A stretch of 64,000 bases of DNA. Origin: Methanolobus sp. Lineage in GTDB: Archaea; Halobacteriota; Methanosarcinia; Methanosarcinales; Methanosarcinaceae. The position numbers and the translations under genes are program-made. This document shows positions 56,026-64,000 of this stretch, piece after piece. Every line of letters begins with the position of its first letter. Position 1 is the first letter of the stretch. Location of the stretch: the NCBI RefSeq assembly GCF_016278365.1, contig NZ_JADQBZ010000003.1, positions 186,001 through 250,000 on the forward strand, in the 5' to 3' direction. Under the pieces are notes generated by a model, which saw only the letters and a program-made list of their open reading frames with translations, was not told where the DNA came from and did no database searches.

Positions 56026-56832
56026 TCATAAGACAACGATTCTCTCCTCCATGCTATATATCTGCATACCCGGCTTCCGGGCAAAGGCTACAAGTGTAAT
56101 CCCGGACTTGTTCGCAAGTTCCACTGCTTCCCGGACTGTCGCACCTTTACTTGCAACAAGAGGAAAACCCGCATTTACCGCCTTTGAAACCATTGTGAAT
56201 GCAAGTCTGCCAGTAGTCACGAGTGCGCACTGCGAGAGGTCCGTACCACTTAGCAGGGCTTTACCGACTACCTTGTCTACAGAACATGCCCTTCCGACAT
56301 CCTCGCAGAAGAAGAGAACTTCACCATGGGTATTGCACACCATGGACGTGTGAGCTCCCCCGGTCCTGTGCCAGGCCTTTCCTTTTTCCTTGAGTTGTTC
56401 CACGGCATTAAGGATGGCGTCTTTACTAAAACGTATATCAGAGACGATATGACAGGCTGCGTCTTTGCGGTAGGAAGTGGTCCCACACCTCTGCTGGTGT
56501 GTCAGGGTTGCAAGTTCTGTCGCATCGATATCAAGTATACAGTGAATAGAACCTGATGCCACATTAATGGGGCCTGTCTTTGCGCCGGGTTCAATGAAAC
56601 CCTCGCAGACCAGAAATCCCAGAGCAAGCTCTTTCAGTTCCACAGGGCTTGCAAAAAAAGTGGTTATGTGGATATTATTTACGAAAAGGTCAAACCTTTC
56701 CTCAACAATGACATCCACATTTACGTAATGATCCTGTTTATCAGTGATTTCCAGACACTTCATGGGGATATAAAAGGGAGAGGGGCGGATTTCCTCATCC
56801 CCGGAAGCCTTCAGCGGCCTTCCTGTTCCCAT
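56026..56832 (-). CDS. FdhD-like sulfur carrier protein, altered active site
   Basis: A 268-residue relative of FdhD, which hands sulfur to the molybdenum cofactor of formate dehydrogenase. GRLAFTMVSKAVNAGFPLVA, TVREAVELANKSGITLVAFA and EDVGRACSVDKVVG are family segments. Two hallmark features are changed: the CxxC sulfur-transfer motif is reduced to a single Cys (RCGTTSYRKD), and the usual EDVGRHN is EDVGRAC. It starts 13 bases after fwdB, so it probably serves formylmethanofuran dehydrogenase, which has the same kind of cofactor. Confidence 0.82.
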   Translation of the reverse strand: MGTGRPLKASGDEEIRPSPFYIPMKCLEITDKQDHYVNVDVIVEERFDLFVNNIHITTFFASPVELKELALGFLVCEGFIEPGAKTGPINVASGSIHCILDIDATELATLTHQQRCGTTSYRKDAACHIVSDIRFSKDAILNAVEQLKEKGKAWHRTGGAHTSMVCNTHGEVLFFCEDVGRACSVDKVVGKALLSGTDLSQCALVTTGRLAFTMVSKAVNAGFPLVASKGATVREAVELANKSGITLVAFARKPGMQIYSMEERIVVL

Positions 56833-56845
56833 GTGAACACCTTTT

Positions 56846-58159
56846 TCACTTAGCTGCTTCCTTCTTGGCCTTTACCTTTTCAAAGAGCATCTTGAGTGTT
56901 TCTTCGTTGCTCTTTGTTTCAGGGAACGGGGATTCTGTGAACGGCTCGAAGTGAACCGGCACGTTGTCCAGCCTGTAGAAAGTACCGTCACATTCCATGG
57001 CGTCAATGACACCGGGCAGAACTACATCGGCTGCTGTTGTTGTGGGGCATGGTGCGATATCCATACATACCATTGGTATATTTGCAAGATACTTCGCACT
57101 GTCCGCAGGTATGTGGTTAACAAGGTCTCCGCACATCACAAATGCAGCATCGACGTCCTTCTCCCTGAGCAGGTCCACGGTAGTGGTCTCTCCAGGGTTG
57201 TACCTTGGGTATCCCTTTGTGAAATCGATACCGAAGGGGTAACCGTAGAGGTAGGACGCAAGCTGGTTGAATCCTGCCACGTTACAGTGACCTCTCAACG
57301 CACCAAGGTTACACTTGGTGTAGTTGTTGAGTTCCTTGACCATGTTCAGGGCGATTTCGATGTTCCTGTGTTTTCCGTATGATGAAGAGACACCAAGTCC
57401 TACAAAGATGCCGACGTACTTTGCCTCTTTCATCATCTCAACGGTCTGTTTCATCACAGCGATCGGGATTCCTGTTATCTCCTCGACCGAGTGGTGTGGT
57501 TCCTTACCATTGAGGATTGTGAACATAGCGCTCAGGAGTTCATAGTCACTGTTGGGGTTAAGCTGTATGTGCATATCCGAAGCTGCAGCTGTTGGCGTTA
57601 CCCTTGGGTCGACCGTGACAATTGTCCTGTCAAATCTTCCCCTCTTTGTCCAGTACCCTCTGGGGAAGACACCGTACCTTGACATGTGCCTTGGCATGGA
57701 TTCGAGTGCATTGACTCCCCAGTAGATGATAACATCGGCCCTGTTCTTTGCCTGACCCGCAGTTGCTCCTACACAGCCGGCTTCCTGTATGCCCATGACT
57801 GTCGGTCCGTGACAGATAGTTGCATTTGAGTCTGCTATTCCACCAAGATATTCGGCGATGTGCAGTCCCACTTCCTGGGCTTCGCAGGATGTCTCGCTTC
57901 CAAGGAAGAAGAGTGGCTTCTTTGCATTGACCAGGATATCTGCTGCCTTATCAAGCGCTTCCTCCCAGCTTGCTTCCTTTGCCTTGCCATTCTCTCTGAC
58001 AGTGGGCTTCCTTATCCTGTGTGAGCTCACGACTTCCTGGAACTTGGCGTTACCCATCTTACATGCGTTCTGGACGTCTATCTTTCCGTCCTTGAGTTCC
58101 ACCTGGATATCGTCACAGGAGCCTCCGCAGACGGGGCAGATAATGTTCTTATAGACCAT
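56846..58159 (-). CDS. fwdB: Formylmethanofuran dehydrogenase subunit B
   Basis: Catalytic molybdopterin subunit of 437 residues. It reduces CO2 to formate within the complex, or the reverse when methyl groups are oxidised. Cys8, Cys11, Cys15 and Cys33 bind a 4Fe-4S cluster; Cys116 (ICHGPTVMG) matches the Cys that ligates tungsten or molybdenum. A selenocysteine form is not present. Whether this is the W (fwd) or Mo (fmd) isoform cannot be decided from sequence. It follows fwdD with no gap. Confidence 0.93.
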   Translation of the reverse strand: MVYKNIICPVCGGSCDDIQVELKDGKIDVQNACKMGNAKFQEVVSSHRIRKPTVRENGKAKEASWEEALDKAADILVNAKKPLFFLGSETSCEAQEVGLHIAEYLGGIADSNATICHGPTVMGIQEAGCVGATAGQAKNRADVIIYWGVNALESMPRHMSRYGVFPRGYWTKRGRFDRTIVTVDPRVTPTAAASDMHIQLNPNSDYELLSAMFTILNGKEPHHSVEEITGIPIAVMKQTVEMMKEAKYVGIFVGLGVSSSYGKHRNIEIALNMVKELNNYTKCNLGALRGHCNVAGFNQLASYLYGYPFGIDFTKGYPRYNPGETTTVDLLREKDVDAAFVMCGDLVNHIPADSAKYLANIPMVCMDIAPCPTTTAADVVLPGVIDAMECDGTFYRLDNVPVHFEPFTESPFPETKSNEETLKMLFEKVKAKKEAAK

Positions 58160-58160
58160 T

Positions 58161-58550
58161 TTATTCGCCTCCCATGTACAGCTTCAGGACAACTTCCTCG
58201 GCGCTGAGTACCTCTTCATCTGTAGGCGCAACCGTGACAGGACTTCCCTTGTAAAGTGGGGAGCCGGTAGAGAAGGTGCCTGGTTCTACCACTATATTGG
58301 CCCAGATGGACCTTGGAATGAACACATGGCCACTTCTCACTGACTCTGTTACTTTTGAATAGACCGCAATGGAGTGTTTACCATCCCTGGTTGTAACCTT
58401 CACTTTCTCAGGACGCCCGAGTGCTTCATAATCCTGGGCACACATCCAGCAGACTCCGCATTCCTTAGTGTAGGCGGCAGAATACTTGTCGCCTCCCTTG
58501 GCAAGCCTGCCTTCTTCTATAGTACTTCCTGTATTGAGTAATGCTTGCAT
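58161..58550 (-). CDS. fwdD: Formylmethanofuran dehydrogenase subunit D
   Basis: A 129-residue subunit with the molydopterin-dinucleotide-binding fold that completes the cofactor site of FwdB. VTTRDGKHSIAVYSKVTESV and GHVFIPRSIWANIVVEPGTF are typical. I set the start at ATG 58550 (MQALLNTGSTIEEG); a much longer frame running into fwdC is an artefact. It begins 10 bases after the fwdC stop. Confidence 0.9.
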   Translation of the reverse strand: MQALLNTGSTIEEGRLAKGGDKYSAAYTKECGVCWMCAQDYEALGRPEKVKVTTRDGKHSIAVYSKVTESVRSGHVFIPRSIWANIVVEPGTFSTGSPLYKGSPVTVAPTDEEVLSAEEVVLKLYMGGE

Positions 58551-58560
58551 GAAAATCAAC

Positions 58561-59370
58561 TCACAGATCCTCGTTGTTCTGCGCGGATACATACAGTACG
58601 CCCTTTCCCTTCTGCGGAATGGCGTAGTCTCCTGCGAACTTCTTGTATTCCCCTGGACATTCGATGTCATTGAACCTGAGGTCCGATTCCACTGCTGTCT
58701 GCATGAATCCCGGGGTGAACTTATCGATGGCGCCTCCAATAACAAGCGTACCACCGGTCATCTCTGCTCCAACGGTCCTGATGGCATTACCCTTTACGGC
58801 TATAAGGCCGCCATTCATACGGGTGCCGCAGAAGTTATCAACATTGCCGCCAACGATGATCTCTCCTCCGCTCATGCCGCCGCCTACCTGGTTACCTGCG
58901 TTGCCATCAATAACGATGCGTCCGCCGGTCATACCATGCCAGCTTCCGCGGTATGCGGATCCCACATGGTCAAGTGCGTTCCCTGTAATGTGCAGGAGAC
59001 CGCCCTTCATTTCCATCCCGGGCCATGAGTCGGTGTTTCCTTCCACAAGGATCTCTCCGCCAATCATAGCAGCTCCTGTGTGCATACCGGTTGAACCCTT
59101 TACCTGGATCTTGCCAGCAGTCATGCCTTCCCCTATGCGCTTTACTCTGATGACATCTCCGTCAATGACGATGGTAGTGTCCTGTGCGGAACTTCCACCA
59201 TTACCCACAACCTCAAAAAAGTCTGAGATCGGGAATTGCTTCGGACCCTGCCACACAAGTAACTTTCCTATATCTTGCGCGTTCTTTCCGGCAAAGTTGT
59301 CGGGTGTGACCACTTCTGCCTCTACTGTCAGGTCGAAGTTACCTGTCGGTTTAAGAATTACTTCTGCCAT
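58561..59370 (-). CDS. fwdC: Formylmethanofuran dehydrogenase subunit C
   Basis: A 269-residue subunit that is mostly a right-handed beta-helix of the GXGXG type, as in glutamate synthase. Repeats such as GMKGGLLHITGNALDHVG, GRIVIDGNAGNQVGGGMSGG and GGLIAVKGNAIRTVGAEMTG mark each turn. It is the scaffold between FwdA and FwdB. I use ATG 59370, with AGAGGTGTGA upstream; a GTG at 59379 overlaps the fwdA stop but has no room for a binding site. Confidence 0.93.
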   Translation of the reverse strand: MAEVILKPTGNFDLTVEAEVVTPDNFAGKNAQDIGKLLVWQGPKQFPISDFFEVVGNGGSSAQDTTIVIDGDVIRVKRIGEGMTAGKIQVKGSTGMHTGAAMIGGEILVEGNTDSWPGMEMKGGLLHITGNALDHVGSAYRGSWHGMTGGRIVIDGNAGNQVGGGMSGGEIIVGGNVDNFCGTRMNGGLIAVKGNAIRTVGAEMTGGTLVIGGAIDKFTPGFMQTAVESDLRFNDIECPGEYKKFAGDYAIPQKGKGVLYVSAQNNEDL

Positions 59371-59375
59371 TGGAT

Positions 59376-61133
59376 TCACACCTCTGCATCTATCTTGATA
59401 GGAGTCGGGTTTGCAAGGTACTTCTCAGGTGTCGGGTAGTTGCTGAAACCTATTGTGTAGTACTTGAACCAGTTCTTCACGTCATCTATCATTTTCTTTT
59501 CTTCTTCAGCATTCACTGTTATATCGGTGTAGTAAGTCTTCTTCTCAGGGATTGCTACTATCTCTCCCTTCTGGCACACTACTTCTCCGCCCTTTACAGT
59601 ATATGCTGCATTCTCAAAGGCCCTGATAATGCTCTCATAATCGCTGACCTCGAGTTTTGCAGGGTTGATGTCGTAAACGGCTACATCCCCGTCAGCTCCG
59701 ATGCCGAGGGTACCCTTGCTGTGTGAAAGGCCTATGGTCCTTGCAGCGTTTGCACGGGTAACAATAGCTATCTCGTTGAGTGTCATTTCCCTGGTCTCGC
59801 TAGCCAGGCCTGCCCTGTCACTTGCCCACTTGTGGCACTCGTTCAGTGTATCCTGTCTTGCCTTGTTGGACATGAGCCAGGCAATGACCTGCGGATACTT
59901 TATAAATGGTCCGCCGTTGGGACTGTCAGTGGTCATGATACTCTTCCATGCATCCTTGACATAGAGCAGTACCTCAAGGCCCATTGCCCACTGTACGCTG
60001 TGTACGGGATTGCTCTTAAGGTAGGTGAACGGCAGTACTCCTGAGCCGCATTCACACTCGACATCAGTGTTGGACCACTTGTTACCGGTAAGCACGTAAA
60101 GGTCGTGGATTGCAGGCCCGTCGCCGGTCATCACTGTGGCGTCACCGAATGGGACACAGCCGCTGTCCATTACGACATGTTCATGGCTGTTGACGTAGTC
60201 AGTGATTCCCTTTACACCGGACTCGAAGTCTCTCCAGGATGTTCCGCCAAAAGCATTGAACTGGCAGTGTGTAAGGTACACGGATTCGTGCCTTTTGGGG
60301 TTGACCTTTGTCTCAGCCCACTCAACATTGGGGTCTTTGGGTTTGGCTTTTACACTCTTTGGGATCTTGAGGGAGTCCCTTGTGATTTCCCAGCAGCCAG
60401 GGTGCCCGAGGTTGTTTGCATGCAGGTGCACAGGCATTGAAAATCCCAGCATCTCATTCAGCTCTGCAAGGCCCTTAATGATATCTTCAGGTGTGACCTC
60501 GAAGTGGATGTTTGCCTGGTCAAGGGCATTAACGTTCTCTCCCCATCCCCAGTTCTCAACACCGGCAGGGTTGACACACTTTATACCATAGGTCTTGTGG
60601 GTCCTCATCATCCAGGCAATGTAAGCTGCAGCCTTTTCGATGTCCCCTTCCTTGAGGTATCTCATCAGGAACCAGTTGTTGCCCAGTACCAGATATCCAC
60701 CCATGTCGATCATAGGAGTGGAGCGCATTTCCTCATGGGTGTGACGGGCTTCCATCGGAGGGACAGCTGCCTCAAAAACAGTTGTATATCCCATCTTGGA
60801 ATACTCGTATCCTCCAAGGTATACAGAAGGAACACTGTACCCGCATCCGGAGTGCGTAAGTGGTGTCTTCTTCTGGTAGAACTTGTAGTGGTCCTCCGGC
60901 CTCATCATCCTGCCGACGTTGACCTTGGCACCGGCTACGTGTGAGTGGGAATCGACCCCGCCGGGCATTACTGTCTTGCCGGATGCATCGATCTCCTTGG
61001 CGTCCTTGAGCTCGGCTGCGGATAGTTCTGTTACGACCTTCCCGTTCCTGATAAAAATGTCCATTCTGTCCCCTTTGATCTCATTGAGGGGATCGAAGAC
61101 ATGACCGTTTTTGATTACTATAGTTCCAGTCAT
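59376..61133 (-). CDS. fwdA: Formylmethanofuran dehydrogenase subunit A
   Basis: A 585-residue amidohydrolase subunit with a two-metal site that joins formate to methanofuran. His63 and His65 (DSHSHVAGAK), HLHANNLGHPGCWEITRDS and the later His/Asp residues (IMTTDSPNGGPF) form the metal centre. Sequence and length are those of methanogen FwdA/FmdA. It ends in the overlap with fwdC and starts directly after fwdF. Confidence 0.95.
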   Translation of the reverse strand: MTGTIVIKNGHVFDPLNEIKGDRMDIFIRNGKVVTELSAAELKDAKEIDASGKTVMPGGVDSHSHVAGAKVNVGRMMRPEDHYKFYQKKTPLTHSGCGYSVPSVYLGGYEYSKMGYTTVFEAAVPPMEARHTHEEMRSTPMIDMGGYLVLGNNWFLMRYLKEGDIEKAAAYIAWMMRTHKTYGIKCVNPAGVENWGWGENVNALDQANIHFEVTPEDIIKGLAELNEMLGFSMPVHLHANNLGHPGCWEITRDSLKIPKSVKAKPKDPNVEWAETKVNPKRHESVYLTHCQFNAFGGTSWRDFESGVKGITDYVNSHEHVVMDSGCVPFGDATVMTGDGPAIHDLYVLTGNKWSNTDVECECGSGVLPFTYLKSNPVHSVQWAMGLEVLLYVKDAWKSIMTTDSPNGGPFIKYPQVIAWLMSNKARQDTLNECHKWASDRAGLASETREMTLNEIAIVTRANAARTIGLSHSKGTLGIGADGDVAVYDINPAKLEVSDYESIIRAFENAAYTVKGGEVVCQKGEIVAIPEKKTYYTDITVNAEEEKKMIDDVKNWFKYYTIGFSNYPTPEKYLANPTPIKIDAEV

Positions 61134-61134
61134 T

Positions 61135-62157
61135 TTATAACTCCCTTACTACTAATTTAATTGCATCGACCGGACATATCATGGCGCAGGCACCGCAGGA
61201 GCCGCAGAGTTCCTGATCGACCACATTGACAACACCATTCCTTATCTCAAGAAGTTTCTTGCTGTCAACCTCATTAAGGTAGCCGGCACCGACGTCCGCA
61301 TCAGTTGCGTTAACAGGACATACGATAACACAGTTACCACATCCCAGGCAGGCTTCTTCGTCCGTAACAAGTTCTGATGTAAGTGTTGGCCTTGGTGCTT
61401 CCTTGTTGAGCAGTTTTTTCTCAAGGAGCGCCTTCTTCTCAACTTCAGGAACGATGGCTGTCTTTGTCACTGTAATTGCGTTGACAGGGCAGGCTACATC
61501 ACAGGCACCACAGTAGATACATACATCCGGGCGCTGTGCGACCTTATCTACCCTCTCGCCAGACTCCCATTCAGGATTGAAGAGTGCATTGCACGGGCAG
61601 GTATCCACACAGGTCCTGCATGCAGTACATGTCGCCTCGTCCCTGTGCCAGGTACCCTCGAATGGCTTCTCAACAGTGATAGCATCTACAGGACATACCT
61701 CCATACACCATCCACAGTGGATACAGCACTCATTATCTATTTGTGTTTCTCCCTCAACACGTGCGCTGCCATCATCTGCGAGCCATTGCTTTACCTCAAT
61801 GCAGGCCTGCGGGCAGATCTGTTCACAGTGGCCACAATGTACACACTTTTCTTCATCTACAGTTGTTTCTTTGAGCGCTACGCTGATGTAGCTATTGTCA
61901 TTTACCGCTTTGCCGGCCTGTCTCAGTTCAAGTGCGCCTGTCGGGCAAGTCTTGGCACATATTCCGCACAAAATGCAGAGTTCTGATCTGTTCTCCAGGA
62001 AATCCTTGTCTATAAGCCCTCTGGCAACGGCTCCCACTGAGCCTATTACCAATGAACCTTTAGGACATGCCATTACGCACGTTCCACAACCAATACATTT
62101 TTCGGGAATGTATACGAGTTGCTTGTCGTCTTTTACTCCAAACACTAATTCGCTCAT
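61135..62157 (-). CDS. fwdF: Formylmethanofuran dehydrogenase polyferredoxin subunit F
   Basis: A 340-residue electron carrier with eight complete CxxCxxCxxxCP motifs (for example CIGCGTCVMACP, CVHCGHCEQICP, CLGCGNCVIVCP, CGSCGACAMICP), so it can hold eight 4Fe-4S clusters that wire FwdB to electron partners. I start at ATG 62157 (MSELVFGVKDD) with GGAG upstream; 26 extra codons in the longest frame have no support. It opens the operon F-A-C-D-B followed by the FdhD-like gene. Confidence 0.93.
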   Translation of the reverse strand: MSELVFGVKDDKQLVYIPEKCIGCGTCVMACPKGSLVIGSVGAVARGLIDKDFLENRSELCILCGICAKTCPTGALELRQAGKAVNDNSYISVALKETTVDEEKCVHCGHCEQICPQACIEVKQWLADDGSARVEGETQIDNECCIHCGWCMEVCPVDAITVEKPFEGTWHRDEATCTACRTCVDTCPCNALFNPEWESGERVDKVAQRPDVCIYCGACDVACPVNAITVTKTAIVPEVEKKALLEKKLLNKEAPRPTLTSELVTDEEACLGCGNCVIVCPVNATDADVGAGYLNEVDSKKLLEIRNGVVNVVDQELCGSCGACAMICPVDAIKLVVREL

Positions 62158-62470
62158 CTCATTTTCTCCGTAATCCTGCCTTTTGATTCCACATGCTTTG
62201 TAAGGTTGTTTCGTTTGGTGGACACAAAGCCTCAAAATTCATGGCAGAGTCCAATATATGCGTCCACTGGAAATTCCCATAATCAAGCACAACTTCTTGC
62301 ATTTGTGGCATGAATACGCCATTTTCAGGGTAATCCCGGATCTTCTCAGAGAATTCCGGAAGGATATCCAGGTTTACCTGTGTAATATTCATCTTTGATT
62401 ACCATGTCAATAATTCATAATCCCGGAAGCCTCTGGGCTCCTGGAATTGTAAATATAGTAACACCTATTT

Positions 62471-62480
62471 GTTATAAAAG
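62471..62480 (-). promoter_or_regulatory. Probable TATA box of the fwd operon
   Basis: Read on the minus strand, CTTTTATAAC is a good archaeal TATA element. Transcription would begin near 62,449, giving fwdF an unusually long leader of about 290 bases. A weak 77-codon frame (62159-62392) inside it has no ribosome binding site. Confidence 0.4.
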
Positions 62481-62542
62481 TATCGTTTGCATGTATTGAA
62501 TATCAGGGGTGGTATAATCTATTTTACCCATAATATTTTCAT

Positions 62543-62641
62543 ATGGATTTAGGCTCTCCGATACAACTTGGACTCGGAATGTTTGCGATGATTATTTATA
62601 CTACTTTTGTCCCCCTTTCTTATGGGTTAGTATCAATATAG
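62543..62641 (+). CDS. Possible 32-residue membrane peptide
   Basis: A short frame beginning MDLGSPIQLGLGMFAMIIYT and ending in SYGLVSI, almost entirely one hydrophobic helix. No ribosome binding site is visible. It may be a real small membrane protein or chance; it is listed because the spacing upstream of the DUF1638-like gene is otherwise empty. Confidence 0.25.
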   Translation: MDLGSPIQLGLGMFAMIIYTTFVPLSYGLVSI

Positions 62642-62693
62642 GCTAATGCAGGATTCAAAAGTGCTGCATATTGTAGAAAAGATGAGAATTAAT

Positions 62694-62795
62694 ATGCCGG
62701 GCATGATCCGTTGCATCTGCACCTGCAAAGGGAGGTGTTTGTTCTGCACGCCTTACTTTGATAGATCCAGGAGTGACTACATATGCCATTATTAA
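62694..62795 (+). CDS. Possible Cys-rich 33-residue leader peptide
   Basis: A frame beginning MPGMIRCICTCKGRCLFCTP has six Cys in 33 residues (positions 7, 9, 11, 15, 18 and 31) and overlaps the first 13 bases of the DUF1638-like gene in another frame. This arrangement could couple translation or bind a metal, but expression is unproven and the ribosome binding site is weak. Confidence 0.3.
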   Translation: MPGMIRCICTCKGRCLFCTPYFDRSRSDYICHY

Positions 62796-63334
62796 GTATA
62801 ATAGGCTGTGAATTATTTAAAAAAGAAATTGCACAAGTATTATTGAAAGATGGCGCGATAGAAAGCCTTATTCTTGTCAACGGTAAGGACACCGATTTTA
62901 AAAAGACACTAGAAGATACAGGAGCCATAGTTAAGGCTGTATCTGCAGATTCAATTCCCACAACGCTGAAAAAGAGTTCAGGATTCAATGTTATTGTAGC
63001 CATACAGGGTGTTTTTCAGGATTTTGACAATTGCAAGCTTAACCGGGAAATATATGAGAAAATCCGGTTCTACGGAAATATATCAGACGGTATCCTTCTT
63101 CTTTACGGACATGGTGATGATGAATTAGAGACTGTGCTGTCCAACTTTAAACGATCCAGATTTTACCTTAAATCGATCGGGAGCTGTATGGATAGTTCCT
63201 CGGGCAATAGCATGCTCCTGCAACATGGGGACAAGGCAGATAAAAGAGAAATTGACCAGGCAGTAGTGTCAGTCTATGAAAAGTTATATTCGGATATTAG
63301 GGCAGAACTGGGCCTAACCGGCCAATTTACATAA
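62783..63334 (+). CDS. DUF1638-like protein
   Basis: A 183-residue protein starting MPLLSIIGCELFKKEIAQVL, close to the opening of DUF1638 proteins, which occur in Methanosarcina near methyltransferase genes. DGILLLYGHGDD corresponds to the family's DGILLLYGLCGN segment, with the Cys lost. CMDSSSGNSMLLQHGD and a Tyr-rich tail follow. AGGAGTGA sits a few bases before the ATG, supporting this start. The function is unknown, and the family call is tentative. Confidence 0.6.
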   Translation: MPLLSIIGCELFKKEIAQVLLKDGAIESLILVNGKDTDFKKTLEDTGAIVKAVSADSIPTTLKKSSGFNVIVAIQGVFQDFDNCKLNREIYEKIRFYGNISDGILLLYGHGDDELETVLSNFKRSRFYLKSIGSCMDSSSGNSMLLQHGDKADKREIDQAVVSVYEKLYSDIRAELGLTGQFT

Positions 63335-63382
63335 ATTGCAAAAAAGTAAATAAAGGGACCCTTTAAAGCCTTTCCTTTATTA

Positions 63383-63547
63383 TCATGTTACATTCATGTC
63401 CTTTCCACAACAGTTAAATGTTATGTTGCAGCCCTCAGCAGGACATCCTTTGCATTCTTCGACGACCTCTAAAGTGATTCCACACTCCTCACATTTTATT
63501 CTTTGTCCTTTATTTAGAACACTGCACGAGTTGACAGAAGATGCCAT
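63383..63547 (-). CDS. Desulforedoxin-like 54-residue metal protein
   Basis: A small frame with a strong ribosome binding site (AAAGGAGGAGTGG) nine bases before the ATG. It reads KCEECGITLEVVEECKGC and later FNCCGKDMNVT. The CxxC plus CCGxxM layout is that of desulforedoxin and the N-terminal domain of desulfoferrodoxin, which bind one iron by four Cys; this version has an extra Cys pair between. A role in oxygen or redox stress is likely by family. Confidence 0.7.
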   Translation of the reverse strand: MASSVNSCSVLNKGQRIKCEECGITLEVVEECKGCPAEGCNITFNCCGKDMNVT

Positions 63548-63749
63548 TTATCCACTCCTCCTTTAATTACATAGAGCTTTTATCTGCTCTGATTAACACT
63601 TTTTTGCCCATGATAAATAAAGGTATCCTGCTATACCAAATACATTTGCAGTCGAACTTTTGAATATAAAACATTTAAGTATAATACGTACTATTAGGGA
63701 GACATGTCAATAATGCGGAGCGAGCCATGTTCTCAGACAGGTGTAGGCC

Positions 63750-64000
63750 ATGACATTTGAGGGTAAAGCTTACTCTTTGGGTGCAGGCACAGTCATCAAT
63801 GCAATTGCGACCTGGAAGGGTGCGGCTTTTGGCATCGACCTGAAAACCTTTGCACATGTAGAGGTAGCCCATAGCGAAACTATTATTCGGGGAACTATTG
63901 ATGGAATGCCGGATGGTGATACCGGCCTCATTGAGAATTGTGTCCGGTATGTGCTGGATCACTTCGGGCTTGAGATGGGTGGCACTGTCAGGACCAGCAG
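63750..64000 (+). CDS. aroK: Archaeal shikimate kinase (GHMP type), partial at right edge
   Basis: The first 83 residues of a protein starting MTFEGKAYSLGAGTVINAIA, with GAAFGIDLKTFAHVEV following. This is the start of archaeal shikimate kinase, a GHMP-family enzyme unrelated to bacterial AroK; it phosphorylates shikimate for aromatic amino acid synthesis. AGGTGT precedes the ATG. The ATP-binding loop and the rest lie beyond the window. Confidence 0.85.
   Translation, partial: MTFEGKAYSLGAGTVINAIATWKGAAFGIDLKTFAHVEVAHSETIIRGTIDGMPDGDTGLIENCVRYVLDHFGLEMGGTVRTS

Noticed and set aside
62159-62392. 77-codon minus frame in the position of fwdE/fmdE
   Set aside because: No zinc-finger Cys pattern, no ribosome binding site and no recognisable similarity to FmdE.

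Overview
The window is about 64 kb of chromosome from a methanogenic archaeon, most likely a mesophilic member of the Methanosarcinaceae (Methanolobus- or Methanosarcina-like). The signs are a complete formylmethanofuran dehydrogenase operon, methanogenesis marker proteins 11 and 12, a CfbA-type nickelochelatase, an archaeal GHMP shikimate kinase, the archaeal exosome/ribosome operon, disaggregatase-type DNRLRE proteins, and a bacterial-type GroES/GroEL pair, which is well known in Methanosarcina. Genus level cannot be settled from the sequence alone.

Layout. (1) 1-2.9 kb: the end of the exosome superoperon (rrp41, rrp42, rpl37ae, rpoP, a Brix protein, pcc1, prefoldin beta). (2) 2.9-9.6 kb: a DHH phosphoesterase, a PaaK-like aryl-CoA ligase with its ACT partner, DUF2103, methanogenesis marker 12, then on the minus strand marker 11 with an IorA-like TPP enzyme. 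(3) 9.9-19.4 kb: membrane proteins followed by three paralogous secreted right-handed beta-helix proteins. One is a chimera with a neighbouring DUF457 membrane gene, and one carries DNRLRE, Ig-like and dockerin modules. (4) 19.7-34.7 kb: an AT-rich minus-strand surface-glycan cluster (flippase, five glycosyltransferase-like genes, FemAB-like transferase, deacetylase, wecC, wecB, hexapeptide acyltransferase) with an internal duplication. (5) 35.1-40.6 kb, plus strand: phosphopantetheinyl transferase, acyl carrier protein, acyl-AMP ligase, PP-loop amidotransferase-like protein, NAD-synthase-like protein and a FabG-like reductase. I regard this as the strongest candidate for an undescribed system. 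(6) 40.6-42.7 kb: RadC, a MobB-MoaE fusion and a winged-helix regulator. (7) 42.8-49.1 kb: a bacterial-style stress block of groES, groEL, a DEAD-box helicase and clpB. (8) 49.2-51.2 kb: an unrecognised 673-residue protein with internal repeats. (9) 51.4-55.5 kb: DUF169, a CobW pseudogene and two intact CobW GTPases. (10) 55.5-62.2 kb: cfbA, an FdhD-like protein and the fwdF-A-C-D-B operon. (11) 62.5-64 kb: small ORFs, a DUF1638-like protein, a desulforedoxin-like 54-residue protein and the start of the archaeal shikimate kinase.

How the parts fit. The beta-helix proteins and the glycan cluster both concern the cell surface. The wecB/wecC pair should make UDP-ManNAc and UDP-ManNAcA for a polysaccharide or S-layer glycan. 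The carrier-protein cluster sits directly beside it, transcribed in the opposite direction, so an acyl, hydroxyacyl or aminoacyl group made on the ACP could decorate that glycan; this is inference. The fwd operon with FdhD, CfbA, the MobB-MoaE fusion and the CobW GTPases concern metal and cofactor supply to methanogenesis. All functional statements rest on reading the sequence; no database search was run.
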